Positions 47,132-59,419 of a stretch of 64,000 bases of DNA are shown in pieces. Under the pieces are notes generated by a model. The model did no database searches, was not told the origin of the DNA, and was given only the letters and a program-made list of their open reading frames with translations. The stretch is from Chytridium lagenaria. Its lineage: Eukaryota; Chytridiomycota; Chytridiomycetes; Chytridiales; Chytridiaceae. The DNA is taken from positions 1 to 64,000 of the forward strand of contig JAHLKC010000121.1 of NCBI GenBank assembly GCA_025449115.1, given 5' to 3'. Numbering within the stretch: the stretch's first letter is position 1; every line of letters begins with the position of its first letter. The position numbers and the translations under genes are program-made.

Positions 47132-49760
47132 TCACCTCCAGCGCGGAGTAGGCTTAGCAGTAACCTTTGACGGTTTCGCAGGGCGAACAGATGCGGGAGG
47201 AGCAGCACGCGGGATGATGGGCGATGACTTGTAGAGCATGCGGTATGAGTTTTTGAAGTCTGCTTGGTCTTTGCCGAGATACCACGAATTGAAGGAAGTT
47301 TGGAGGTAGTCTGTGCAGATGACTTGGAGGAAAGGTGATTGTTGGTGGAGGCTGCGGAGGTCACGTTTGTGGGTGAACACCGTGGAATTCTACAAGTTGT
47401 CGATGGGGGAGACATGGAAGAAGAACGGGCGTTGGTGGAGCCAGTCAAATCTGCGGAGGAGGCCATCTTGGAATGCAACTGTGATTCTGAAAGTGAGACC
47501 GAACGCTTGTTGTTGATCGGTAAGGAGGTCAGGGGCGGGATCCTCACAAGCTTCCTGAGATGTCAATAGAGCAGAAGAGTTGTCGGAGGCGGAAGAGTCG
47601 ATATGAGTGCAGCCCATGTTAGAGTCCAGAATAGATGCGTCCTTGTTGAGTGTAGCGGTTGTAGGTGAACATACGGCGGGGATCTCACCAGAGTCCAAGA
47701 TCTTAGATGATGCCAAAGCACTGCTGTTATCCAATTCCGTGGTTTGAGTGAAACTTTCAACCATAACCGTTGAGCCATCCAAAGGTGCACATCCAATAAC
47801 ACCACTCTCATTAGCAGACGTCCAAGCATTCATCTTTACAACAAAATCACCCTGATACCCACACTCCAAGTCCTTATCATCAATAATCACATCTCCAGCA
47901 CTCATCTCAAACAAAACTTTCACCATCCTATCCACCTTCCAATTGGTCTCCCTAATCTTCTCATCAAAACTTGCTCTTCTCCAAGTCCGTGATAATGTCA
48001 CGATCCGCACGACTCCGAAAATCAACATCCTTAACAGTCTCATGCAAACTAACCATGGTTTTGTGCATCACGCCCAAGTTTTGTTCCATTAAAAAAATCG
48101 TACTGCTGCGACTCTCAAGCTCTTCGATCGTTTTCTGATTACTCTCCAAGACAGACATAACGTTAAACAGCTGGGTGGGTGACGTCTTCATTATTTACGG
48201 TGAGCGTGGATATTTTAGTTTGACTCTCGGCAAGCAACTTCTCGAGTTGAGTGACACGGGTAACCGAGTTTGTCACAGCGCTTCCCTGCAACGGTTTTTT
48301 GGCAATGGGCCTTCTAAAACGAGTACGGACGACGGGTAAAGCTGTGACGGTGATGTTGAATGTTGGTATCAATCCAATCAGTAGAAGTTGTCATCCTCGG
48401 GAATGTTAGTAGCACGCTCCTTTAAATCAATCATCTTCATCCGCTCAGCAAGAGTGAGTGGGGGCGGAGAGGGGGAACTCAGCCTCCATTTCCTGTGGGG
48501 TACCTTCTGAAGCAACAATAGTCTCCATTTCTTCCTCATGGCTGTAGGTCTGGCTGACGTTGGAGTTTGGCACTTTAATCTCATCATCACACTCTAAATC
48601 AAACGAGCTCGCATCGGAGACGTCGGATGCCTCCGACATGGCGTCGTCTTGGACGGCAAATCAACGACGGGAGTTTCGATAGAATGGATGGATGCGTGGG
48701 TTTGAGCGTGGAAAGGTCCAGCAGCTTCAATAGGATTCTCATCAATGTCGCCAAGATCCGAGGCGTCCGAGACGTCCGACATTGAATCGTCATTGTTTTG
48801 AGCAATCATCTTAACGGGAACTTGAACATTGATTTGCGGCTGTTGGTTCTCAAAAATCGATAGCGGGGCTCTGCCGTGATGTAGTCAATGCTGATCTGCG
48901 CAGCAGTCTTCTCAGATTTAAACGAGCCAACATCGTGGAAATCAGCCTCCATCTCCTTGTCTGCAGTGTCGGTGATCGGGGACGGGACTCCAATAGATTC
49001 TTTGTCGGGAGTAGTCGGGGTAAGATAGTAGTCTTCAGCAGCTTGGGCAACAGCGTCCAACTCAGGCTTCATGTTGACGGCGACGTTCGTAAGCAAGGTA
49101 GTGCCATCAATCTGGTCTCCAGACGAGATGTAGCTCTTGCCCTTATCGACGTCAAGCTCCTCCTGAACTGACGTTTCGAGAGCGGTTATGGCAACGGGGG
49201 TAACCTCAAAAAGTTTGTCCGAAACCTGGTCCACCGTGTCATCAGCGCTGGGGACAACGTCATAACGCTCATCAACCTGACAGTCAATTGACGTTTCGAG
49301 AGCGGTGACGGCGATGGGGGTAGCCTCAACAAGTTTGTCCGAAACCTGGTCCACCGTCTCCTCAAGCACTTTCGACAACCTCAGCACTTTCGACATCAGA
49401 ACACTCATCAACCAGACGGTCGAAATCACTCTGCCTCTCGACATTGGTGCTGTTGCTGTCGTAATCACCGCGGAAAACGAGGCTCTGCACCTAACAATAT
49501 CAAAGTCAGTAAATGTCTCAAAGAGGGGAAGTAAGCTTACCCTTGGCTTAGGGGAACGCCAGTGAGCGTAGGCTGGGACGGTGATGCTGGGCGCGTTGTG
49601 GATGCTTGGAAAGATGTTGTGGTAGTGGTCGCCAAGAGGGTCCAAGCCGGGGGTCCCATTGTTTGCGTGTGGGTGGGGCTGTTGGGGCGGGTGGATGAGT
49701 AGGATGGAGAGGGACACCTATGACTGGCGGTGGGGTGTGTGTGAGAGGGCTGTTTATCAT
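47132..49760 (-). CDS. Unknown acidic coiled-coil protein, left-arm copy
   Basis: I do not recognise the family. From ATG 49760 a short first exon is joined through an intron (about 49500-49555) to a long coding stretch. It includes an internal duplication of about 50 residues (TVDQVSDKLVEATPIAVTAL and TVDQVSDKLFEVTPVAITAL), acidic Asp/Ser-rich segments (MSDVSDASDLGDIDEN), and a coiled-coil region near 47950-48260 (VTQLEKLLAESQTKIS, ESNQKTIEELESRSS). A C-terminal region has THKRDLRSLHQQSPFLQVIC and SFNSWYLGKDQADFKNSYRM, ending in a basic tail PTPRWR at 47132. Several one-base shifts break it, including C and T homopolymers that are one base longer than in the right-arm copy (48865-48868 and 48852-48856). 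Confidence 0.6.
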
Positions 49761-50097
49761 TGAGATGATGACTTGATGATAAGAGGTAGTTGATGGGAGA
49801 TGTACACAGTTATATGTTGGTCACCAGTGGCGACGTCTGCAAAGGAATGAAGGCTGTAAACAAACAACTGTATTGACTTGATTGAACTTTTTCGATTGAA
49901 CTGGAGAGAAAAACGAGGGAAACCAGCCTCCCCTTTAAATACCTGTTGCTCAAGCGATAAATGAATGGAGCGGAGTTTGCCTTCACAACAGCAAAAAACA
50001 ATAAAAAACTTGTCTCGAGCGGAGTTGAGCGATGCTTGCAGCTTGCTTCACCACTGCTTGATGACCTCACTTTAGGCCAATGGGATTGTTGGGAATC

Positions 50098-51077
50098 GAG
50101 GATGTCATCGCCTATAGGCAGCTACAGAGTGCAGCCACCAATAATCCCCAACATATGCTGTAGTAAGGCCGCTATGGCCAGATTCGATCATTCTATGGGT
50201 TCCAAAAATTACATATACCCTCACAACGTCAAGGACTTTACATCGGTACTTCAATCCCCTTCTAAATCCCAATGTCGATTAATGCTCGTAAAGTAAACCT
50301 TTGTATCTCACATTTACCGAAAATATATATCATTTATATACATCAAAGAGCGTGGAACCACGGCAGGGGGAAAAAAAAGACGTTCACACAAATCACGTCC
50401 ACCGTGAAGACAACGAATGTGAAAAACGAACCCAACTCTGGATGAGTTTACAAAAATATAAAATTAGTAAACTTACCCCTAAAGTCATGCATTAAAGAGC
50501 GTGGAACCCCGCTGGAGAAAAAAAAATCATTCGCCACATCACATCAACCGCGACGATCGAATGCGAGAAAAAAAAATCCCCCAACACGTCGGGCTGTATG
50601 AAAACCCCGTAGAATGATATACCACCGTTTCAATTAACAGATCTGCACAATATCGCGAGACACTCCTTACCGCGTTAAAAGACGTTTGACGTAGATCGTG
50701 AGACGCCCGTTACCGCGTTAAAAAATGTCTGACGTAGGCGCGGGAAAACGTACAGCCACATCCACAAGCAACGGCCAAAGTTTTACGTGGCGCGGCAAGA
50801 TGCTGTCAATGGATGGTCCAAGAAATCAATGTTATCGGCGTTTGCGTCAAACGCGATTCATACGGTTGTGCACGACACGTATATCAACAAAAGAGGCCCA
50901 TGTATTAAAAACAAAACAAGCTAGGACGTACCCGTCGTCCGAAAAATAAAACCGACACACAAAAAAACATAGGGGAGCCAGAGTTACAACCAAAAATGTT
51001 GTATCGATAAAAGAAAAAGATAAGAGGCGTTCATGGGAAAGAGGTTCTTTTAAAAAAGAGGCGGGATGTAGATTGAT
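50098..51077. other. Spacer between left arm and DOMON gene B, with short direct repeats
   Basis: No gene. Contains two diverged copies of a stretch starting AAAGAGCGTGGAACC at 50345 and 50494, and the 43 bp-period repeat listed separately. From about 50925 it is similar to the 3' flank of DOMON gene A. Confidence 0.6.
50668..50735. repeat. Direct repeat, period 43 bp
   Basis: TACCGCGTTAAAA followed by a GTNTGACGTAG element occurs at 50668 and again at 50711. Imperfect copies in non-coding DNA beside the inverted repeat; role unknown. Confidence 0.7.
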
Positions 51078-52042
51078 CTAGTACGCAAACACCGCCACCA
51101 ACGCCGCCATCACCACGGAAACCATCGAGACAGGCATAGACGCCGCCGCTGACTTTGTGGTGGTGGTCGTCACAGCAGTGGTGGACGTTGTCGCGGTCAT
51201 CGTTGTGGTAGGAAGCACCGGCACAGTCGCAATAGCGCTGGTGGTCGCCGAAATTCTAGTGATGGGTAACGGTGCGCCGATCGACACGACGGGGACAGTG
51301 GTTGTAGCGACGGGTGATGCGGGTGCTGCCGGGGATGGGATGGGGATGGAGATGGGGCTGGAGCTGGGGGTGGGGGTGGGGGAGGGGGAGCTGAGACGAG
51401 ACCACTGGATGCACCGCGGGAGGTGTGACGGAGGGGGGTGGAACCGGAGAGGGGACCGACGGCCCAGAGGTAGGTTGAGGAGGCGACGTCACGGCCGTTG
51501 AGGTTTGAAGGGATGCGGAAAGCGATGTTGAGGTTTCCGTTGGAGAATGCTGGCGGGAATAGGGAGGGTTAGAATTAGATGTAGCGTAAAGGATTTGGTT
51601 TAGGAATATGGGATGGGAATGAGCGGCTTTACGGTTGCTTCAATGGAGAGGGCCGACACTTATGCCGTGAAATAAAAATACGACGTGGAACGGTCATCCC
51701 TCCAAAAAAACAAACAAAACATGAAAGGCACTAAAAAACAACCAAAAATACTCACAACTCAATCCCAAATCAACTTGCACTCCACTTCCCCCCTCCAACC
51801 TCCTCCCATTGGCCATAAACCTCTCCACTTCCAACCCTCTCACAATAAACATATCGGCGCCACTCATCCCCGGTCCATCATTGATGCCAAGCGCCACATA
51901 GCCAGACGAGAGTTGACCTTGGACAGTGACGAGGATGGATGAACCTGACGGTTGTGCCTGTGAAGGTGAATCCACCGGCGGAGAAGGCGGAGAGAGCTGG
52001 GAGGGCGAGGAGAGGGGTGAGAAGAAGTGGAAGGAGATGCAT
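51078..52042 (-). CDS. Secreted GPI-type DOMON protein B
   Basis: Paralogue of gene A. Exons 52042-51756 and 51549-51078. Signal peptide (MHLLPLLLTPLLALPALSA), FSAGGFTFTGTT, then SSGYVALGINDGPGMSGADM with FIVRG (Met ligand). After the phase-1 intron come FSNGNLNIAFRIPSNL, STYLWAVGPLSGSTPLRHTS (His ligand) and RG, a long Pro/Ser/Thr stalk, and a GPI-type tail MVSVVMAALVAVFAY almost identical to that of gene A. One-base shifts occur near 51945 and in the Pro-rich stalk near 51330, so the frame is broken twice as assembled. The 3' end and flank are the part most similar to gene A. Confidence 0.75.
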
Positions 52043-53276
52043 TTTTTTTTTGAGGGGTGATGTTGATAATGTGAAGCCGAGGGGGAAGAGGTGCGAGTAT
52101 TTATTGAGCGGTGGCGACGCTTATCTTTTTTTTTTTAATCGCCCTTCCTTCCTATCTTGTTTTTCTTTCTTTTTTCTTTCTTGTTTATCACCCTTTGTCT
52201 GTATGCCCTATATGGATATGAGGAGTTTGTCAAAATGAATCGGACAAACCCATTTCGATCCTTTGCACAACGTTACAGTACAACAGTGGGACACGGGAAA
52301 AGGAAACCTTAACTTAATCGCCTTTTCGGGAGACTTTATTGAATACCATGCGTTAGGCCAGATAGTGAAACGAGGGAGCATGACGGCATCATCAACGTCA
52401 AGTTGTTGATTTAGAGGTTCAGAGATTCCAAAAAGTCATCCTCCACCTTTCGTCAAATCGTATCCGCACATTGTTGGATACTGTACTTTATTCACTTCCT
52501 CCCATCCCCAACACACCAACAGCATTGCCATAAAAAAAAAAAATGACGAAAGCCGACGAAAACCAATATTATACCCGTTCCGCGCCCTTTTCACCAGCAA
52601 ACAGGAAAAACAAATAATTAAAATTTATAAGGGCTTCAACGGATGAGAAATGCAACGATCGCCGTCTTTTGACACTCCTCACCCTGCCAAGATATACTCT
52701 TTATGAGGGCCCTGATTCTAAAGGGATGAGAACTCGAAAAGGCAACATCCGTGTTGTGTTTTTTGTTGAAAGTTGAAATCCCTTTGCTTTGTAGGGACGG
52801 ACGGATTGGAATGTGCGTTCGTGTTTGTATGCGAATCGGTAGGACTTGCGATTATGTCAGGGATAGGAAGGCCTTTCCATTCTTGTAGTTATGTGGACAA
52901 ACGTTTGTCACTGACCTAGAAATGTGAATGAATGTTTTACTTTAGCGGGGGATGCATGTATTGCTTGACTGCCCGTTAAGACGGACGGACTGATTCTATT
53001 TGCATTGTAAAGATAGATAAACAGAGGGGCTGCGACGCGCATAAACCTAGGGTGAATATGAACTCTTTTCCATGTATATATATGCACAAAGTAAACAAAA
53101 AGCAGGGTTGATGTGATGTGTTTGATTGAGATGAAAAAAAAACAAACAAATGGATACTTGGAGTTTACATGGTTTGATATAACAAAAAAAACAAAAAACG
53201 TAAATGTTGGAACAAGGGGTACATAGACAGCAGAAAAAACAAATGATGTTAACAATAAAAAACAAACAATGCAGAA
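52043..53276. other. Spacer between DOMON genes B and C
   Basis: Promoter of gene B and 3' flank of gene C. T-rich and A-rich runs; no gene recognised. Confidence 0.5.
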
Positions 53277-54281
53277 TCAAGCAAACAACGCTGCAACAGC
53301 CACACCCGCCGCTGCAGCCGCGACAGCGCCTGCAATGCCCTTCTCAGCGGCTCCGTAAGGGTTAGAAGACCCTCCTGCGGCGGTGGTGGTGGCTCCACCC
53401 ACGGCGGCACCGATAAGGTTCCCTGAGATGACACCCTTTGAGGTGTGCTTTGTAGGGGAGGTACCAGTTGCGGACATTTTGCCGGTGGCCCAGAGGAAGG
53501 AAAGTGGGCCGTCGACGATGGCGACACCGTTGGGCCGGTTAAAGGACGGGTGAAGACGGCGGTGAGGATGCCGTTGGCGTAAGCTTGATAGAAAAAGGTT
53601 AAGTTTGGATTTTGGTGAAGAGGATGGGAGACAAAAAAAATATAATGAAGATGGTGGGAGGGAACAGGGTTGTTGAAGTTTTGATTTTGGTGAAGATGAC
53701 GGAGACAAATATAAATAAGATGGTTGGAAGACTTACTGGAGGAGGCTTGAACCATGGCGATGGTGGTGTAGAGGATGCGGCAAAGGTCTTTGAGCCTTGG
53801 TTTGCACCAGCACCTTCAATGACGGCGGCTCCAGTGTTGACGGGGTACGCAATGTACCTTTTTTTAAAAAAGAAAAATAATATTAGATTATCATGATTGA
53901 TGATGTTCAAGTGCAGTATCTCATGAATAAAATCCTTATGACGGCGGCGGACAATCCGCCTTTGAGCGAATAAAGTAAGAGGCATCGGCATGCATCTCGC
54001 CGATGCGAGGAAAGTAAGACATCTGCATGCCCCACATGACTCCAACACCGTAAAACCAACAAACACTCACATATCCGCTCCATTCATGACCTCGCATCCT
54101 GTCTAGGCACTCCCAAAGCAATATACCCATCAGCAGGGACAGCGCCTTTGACCGTGATCTGAACCATATTGTTCATGATAGCGCCTGTGAAGGTGAAAGC
54201 GCCGTCATTTGTGGCGACGGCTGCGAGGGTGGAGGAGAGGGAGGTGAGGAGGAGGAGGGTGGTGGTGGTGAGGTGGTGCAT
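53277..54281 (-). CDS. Secreted DOMON protein C
   Basis: Paralogue with one extra intron. Signal peptide from ATG 54281 (MHHLTTTTLLLLTSLSSTLA), FTFTGAIMNNMVQITVKGAV, ADGYIALGVP, then EVMNGADM (Met ligand) up to an intron at about 54070-53857. This is followed by YIAYPVNTGAAVIEGAG and SKTFAASS, the shared phase-1 intron (about 53737-53587), YANGILTAVFTRPLTGP, FLWATGKMSATGTSPTKHTS (His ligand), and a Gly/Ala-rich hydrophobic C-terminus (GAVAAAAAGVAVAALFA). One-base shifts occur near 54105, 53775 and 53530. The stalk is shorter and poorer in Thr than in A, B, D and E. Confidence 0.7.
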
Positions 54282-55416
54282 TGTTGTGTAGGGTATTGTT
54301 GGGTTGTGGTGATGTTGGGATGGAGGGGGATTGGTTTTTTTCTTTCTTTTTGAATGAGGGTGGAGTGTTTGGTTTAACAACGAATAAATGCACGGCCGTT
54401 GGGTTGTGTTACATGGGAAGCGGCAAGAGTAGTACGAAATTGGTATTGTGATGTGGCGTCTCATTCAGTTTCACTTTTATTTTTTGTTGTTGTTGACAAT
54501 TGTTGACAACGACGATGTTGTTGTGTAAATAATGTTGTTGTTGTTTAATCTAAATATTTCTAATCTAAAAAGTAGTAATAAAAGGCTAAATAACAATTTA
54601 AACTGATGATCAAAACAAATCCTATTAATCTTTATACAATATTGAGGGACGCCTCCAAAGTAAAAAAATCCTGTAGAGAGCAATGATCGTATGATGAGCA
54701 TCTCATGTAGTTATCAACCACACTGGAAAACCTGATATTGGTAGCAACTAAAGAAAGAAAAGTTAGATTGAGAAGAACCCATTTCTGCATGGATCTCTCA
54801 CGGGGCATGTGTACTTGAGCGAGACTGTAGCAGCATGCAGCAGGGTAGCGTCAATTGAGCACATTCGACAGCATACTTTCAATATAATTTTTGGTTCGGG
54901 TCAGCGCACTCTATTGCGTTGGTTTTAATGGGATAGGGGGTTGTTCAAATAAGTTAAATCACATGGGTTGTGTGGGTAGGTGTGTAGACAGGTGAAGCTG
55001 ATTTAGGAAATGAATTATGAACAATTCATTTATTATGGTTTGATACGCGTTGCTTTGTCATCATAGATCCCCAGCAGACAGGAAACTGCACTGAAACTAC
55101 GTAACCTGTATATTTTTTACTTTGTTGCTTTGACGTTTGATGTCTAAATGAATCCAGCACAGTGAGCATTCAAATTCATTCATATATAACAGCATCGAGC
55201 GACTGAATACTAAAAGGGACTTCGAACTGAAAATAGATGATCACAGAGAAATAAGGGTTGAGGCGATAATCGAAAAGACGAAGAAAAGTATATGGATGAT
55301 TAAACAAAGCTTGGTTTCAAAGAAAATCTATAATAGCACCAAAATAAAAGCAGATCTAAAAATTAAAGCATCACCATCACACCATGATCCCATCCAAATC
55401 CACCCAAAGTAGATTC
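54282..55416. other. Spacer between DOMON genes C and D
   Basis: Promoter of gene C and 3' flank of gene D. TTG/GTT-rich stretch at about 54483-54545; no gene recognised. Confidence 0.5.
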
Positions 55417-56198
55417 TTAAAGCACCGCCAACACTCCCAAAACACCCATCACGAAAGCACCCACAGCCCCCACTTTTTCAACAACAGCACCAGATTTGGT
55501 GGTAGTCGCACTCGTAGTGGTCGTGACGGCAACAGTGGAACCACTGCCAGATTGACCAGAAGCAAAGATGACGGCGTTGGAGATGGAAGCGTGAGCCGTG
55601 TGGACGCGGGGAGCGTTGGAGACAATGGGACCGGTGGCTCCGATGTAGGTGGTGGCGCCAGAGGGGACCTTGGCGATGGGACGGGTGAATTGAACACGGA
55701 GGACACCGTTTGAGTAGGCTGTCAATAATTGTTTTTGTGAAAAAAGAGAGTTGTAAGTAAATGTATTTACATGATAAAGGAATATATAGTTTAGGTATAA
55801 TAGAAAATATCATAATGATAAAGAGACTCTGAGCGAGGTAACTTACAAGAACTAGGCAACAAGACAAAATCTCCCTGAGACTGCACAGCGACAAAGTTAT
55901 GGACAGTAGGTTTCGAGTAAAGCGAAGACACCTCGGAATTCGCATTAGCAAATGCAATAAAGAGGTCATTGTCCGCCATCAAACTTCCCGGTTTGTTGAG
56001 GTCAGCAGGGAACCCGAGTCCAATCCAGGTGTTTACTGGCACTCTTGCAGACATGGTGATCTGAGACATGGAGTTGTTGTTGAGGGCAGAGACTGTGATG
56101 GAAGTGCTGGCAGAGGGGATGGAGAGTTCAAAGTCAGCGTTGATGAGGAGAGGGGAGGTGGCGAGAGCCACCAAGAGGACGGTGAGGAATGAGGGCAT
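55417..56198 (-). CDS. Secreted GPI-type DOMON protein D
   Basis: Intact two-exon gene (56198-55847 and 55718-55417), 217 residues. Signal peptide MPSFLTVLLVALATSPLLIN, core VNTWIGLGFPADLNKPGSLM then DNDLFIAFANAN (Met ligand), phase-1 intron, YSNGVLRVQFTRPIAKVPSG, and a divergent second half in which the usual W-A-x-G reads IGATGPIV and the His is in VHTAH. There is a short Thr/Ser stalk and a hydrophobic tail (GAVGAFVMGVLGVLAVL). It is head to head with gene E across a 1.3 kb AT-rich spacer. Confidence 0.85.
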
Positions 56199-57496
56199 CT
56201 TCTCTCTTTAACTTTAGGGGTAATGGTAATGGGGGTGTGCTTGGAGTGTGTGTGAGAGTTAGAGAGACGGATTAGTTCCTAATGTATAATATATAATAAA
56301 TGTATGGTTGGTATTTTAATAATTAAAACAAGACACTCTTTTAATTCTAGTAATAATAATATTTTATTATTTATTATGAATATTATTTATTCAAAATGTA
56401 CTTTTTTCTCTTCTTTTTTTTTCTCTTTCATTCTTTTTATGATATAAATAATATTATTATTAATATTATATGTATTATAAGGCAGGCTTGCTTTTCTTTA
56501 TCATCACACAAACCCTTTTTTTTTTTTCTTCCTTGATTTCGTGTACTACCATCATTATATTATTAATAATATTACACAAAAACAACTTTAAAAAAATATG
56601 GAAAACTTTGATTTTGATTTGATCTGTCCCTTCGGCTTAACCTCTGTACTTATGTAATAGGTATCGAAGTAAATAGTATTTAAATATCTACATAAATCCG
56701 TCAACCATCATTAGACCATCCCTCTCCGTCACCGTGTGCATATCCATAGAAAACAAAAGAAGCCAAATCATGAATAATCTTTCTCAACTTGATCAGGTCC
56801 ACGCTACTGTAACTTCACCATTATTTAAGACACTTTCTCTATTCACTACTTACTAAGCTACCTACCTATCTACCGATCTTCCTATCTAGCTACCCACTGA
56901 CTTATCCCTAGCGTAGCTTTAATTCCAGAAGAGGTTGTATATCGTCTGGGTGGTAGGTATTTAAATACATGGTTTTTGAAATGGCCTCACAGAGTACTAC
57001 TATAGTTAGGGTTAACACTGAGCATGGCCTTGACACTCTTTTATAAATAGATTGAGGTAAATAGATTGAGGTGTCTTTTTCATTTGACGACATGGTCACA
57101 CAGTTACTTTAAGGTTAATTATAAATGAAATCAGATCCAATCACAAGCATGACTTGGCCCTCTCATCTTAATTAAGCTTTTAATTTCATTGGTGTATTTG
57201 TGATACTTTTAATTGGTTGGTCATTATGAGGCGGCAACCGTCTCCACCCACAATCCATCCATCCATCCATCCATCCAATAATAATCAACCATCAGTCAGT
57301 GAAGCCGTAAACAAACAACACCAACATGCCGTTTCTTGTTTGAGGAGTTTAAAACTATCTTTTAAAATAAATAGTCGGGGGGGTTATCCTCCTTCATACG
57401 TCCATCCATACCTATCATCATCCATCCGTCTACATAAGAAATTCTCGTTCTATCTCACATCCCCCACATCCACTACCAGAAAAACAAAAGACTAAG
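56199..57496. other. AT-rich divergent spacer between DOMON genes D and E
   Basis: Promoters of two head-to-head genes. 56280-56620 is almost only A and T with long T runs; ATCC-type short repeats occur near 57250-57280. No gene recognised. Confidence 0.5.
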
Positions 57497-58377
57497 ATGC
57501 ACCTCCTCAAAACCCTCCCCCTCCTCTCCGTCCTCGCCCTCCCCATCAACGCAGCCTTCACAGCAGGCGGTTTCACCTTTACCGGTGTCCCACAAGTCGA
57601 TTCCACCGTCCTCGTCACCATCACCGGTGAACTCGCTGCCTCCTCTTACGTCGCCCTCGGTATCAATGATGAGGCGAAAATGCAGGGTGCGGACATGTTT
57701 GTCGTAAGAAGGAATGAGGCTGAAGAGGTCACGGTCGATCACTTTTTGGCCGCTACCGAGGGGAGGGCCTTGACTGCTGTCACGAGTGAGGCGGTGGTCT
57801 TGCCTGAAGCTTCAAGTGAGTATCTCTCATAAAGATTTTAGTTATTCGCCAAAGGCGAGCTGTGGCGGGTGGGTGGAAGGGTGAATGGTCCCGCCAATGC
57901 GTCAGCACTCATAAGTGTGCCAGTGATAGCAAGCAAAGCATCCCAATATCTACACCAAGTACTTTAGCTAACCATCCATCAAAAACCTTTTTCTAAACAG
58001 CCTTCAACAACGGAGTCATCACCCTCACCTTCCGCATCCCCACCACTCTCACCAGCACCTCCCGCAACGTCATCACCGCCAACTCCTACCTCTGGGCCGT
58101 CGGCGCAACCTCCTCCACCGGCGCTCCAACCCGTCACACTAACCGTGGTATCGCACAGGGTGAGCTTGTGGATGGTGCCGCAGCCGAATTACCAGGAACC
58201 GTCGGCGTGTCTACAACCGCTGCTGCAACCGCCACTAGACCTGTGACAACTGGCGCGGCCGCCACTACTACAAAGCCGGTTGTTGCAACGACCACTACAA
58301 AGACGGGTGGGGCGGCTGTTGCCGTCGGTGGGGTTGGGGCTGTCGTTATGGCGATTGTGGGGTTGTTTGCTTACTAG
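57497..58377 (+). CDS. Secreted GPI-type DOMON protein E
   Basis: The best-preserved member: exons 57497-57815 and 58001-58377, 231 residues, frame intact. Signal peptide MHLLKTLPLLSVLALPINA, FTAGGFTFTGVPQVDSTVLV, SSYVALGINDEAKMQGADM (Met ligand) with FVVRRNEAEEVTVDHFL. After the phase-1 intron come FNNGVITLTFRIPTTLTSTS, SYLWAVGATSSTGAPTRHTN (His ligand) and RG. A Thr-rich stalk (TTTKPVVATTTTKTGG) precedes a GPI-type tail (GAVVMAIVGLFAY). Transcribed in the opposite direction to A-D. Confidence 0.9.
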
Positions 58378-59080
58378 TGGGGACAGACTTTTGAGATTTA
58401 TTAGTGTGTTTAGTGTTTTTGATTTGTATTGTTCAATATGTGTATTTATGTGACTCGCTTATCTGTGTTTTTTATGGTTCTTTGAAATATACAATTAAAA
58501 AAAAAACAACACCGCGCCTGCATGTTTATAGTTCTCCAAGAAAACACTTTTTGTTGGGATACGTCTTCAACAAATCATTAAGTACCGGGAAAAACAAATT
58601 AAGACGAGGGAGATTATCCCGATACATGCGTGCGAGAGCTTGAATACGTGAAAGCCAACAAAGTATCAACGCGACAACAAGAAAATGCAATATATAGCAA
58701 GAATCGCGTTGTCTCTCCTTCTTATGACGCTATGTACAGAAAATTAATTCTGACACATATGTTGAGTTATATAGTGACCGAGTAATCTCAACAATGTCTT
58801 GAAAAAGATAACGCTTGAAAATTAAGACAAAGACAGTCGCGAGTTTTAACAGACTTTCTTTAGGATAAACACATCTCCTGCGCTCTTTCACACACTGGCC
58901 CTTCCATAGGTCAAGTATTTTCGTCGCTTGCAGTTGTGGTAATCGAAATATCATACACGTGTCTGATTTTCAACGTCGACCCTCGATGGAGAGCCCTCGT
59001 ACTGCGCTGCATTGTGAAATGAGTTTTCAGCCTTGGTGTAAATGACCTTTCTAGAGCATAGTCAAGTCGGGGACTTCGAC
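58378..59080. other. Spacer between DOMON gene E and the right arm
   Basis: 3' flank of gene E; no gene recognised. Similarity to the left arm starts at about 59081. Confidence 0.5.
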
Positions 59081-59419
59081 GTTCCCAATAATCCCATTGG
59101 CCTAAACTGAGGTCATCAAGCAGTGGTGAAGCAAGCTGCGAGCATCGCTCAACTCCGCTCGAGACAAGTTCTTTTTTATTGTTTTTTGCTGTTGTGAAGG
59201 CAAACTCCGCTCCATTGATTTATGGCTTGAGCAACAGGTATTTAAAGGGGAGGCTGGTTTCCCTCGTTTTTCTCTCCAGTTCAATCGGAAAAGTTCAATT
59301 GAGTCAACGCAGTTGTTTGTTTTAAGCCTTCATTCCTTTGCAGACGTCGCCACTGGTGACCAACATATAACTGTGTACATCTCCCATCAACTACCTCTTA
59401 TCATCAAGTCATCATCTCA

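Larger units (their letters stand above)
46050..50097 (-). repeat. Left arm of a large inverted repeat (about 4.05 kb)
   Basis: Its reverse complement aligns without large gaps to 59081-63163. Both arms share the first exon, the internal protein duplication, the coiled-coil region, the C-terminal domain, a CA/GT microsatellite and long non-coding flanks. Inner boundary: ATTCCCAACAATCCCATTGG (left, reversed) against TTCCCAATAATCCCATTGG (right). Outer boundary: within a GCTCCTCGTGAGGAAG stretch. Similarity is high but not perfect; substitutions, homopolymer differences and small indels are scattered throughout. Confidence 0.9.

Noticed and set aside
46866..47135. Open frame with a His-Thr repeat (and its twin at 62039-62302)
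   Set aside because: The repeat is translation of the GT/CA microsatellite in 3' flanking DNA; there is no other protein-like feature.
50345..50735. CRISPR-like array
   Set aside because: There are only two copies of each repeat, they are imperfect, the spacing is unequal between types, and the genome is eukaryotic.
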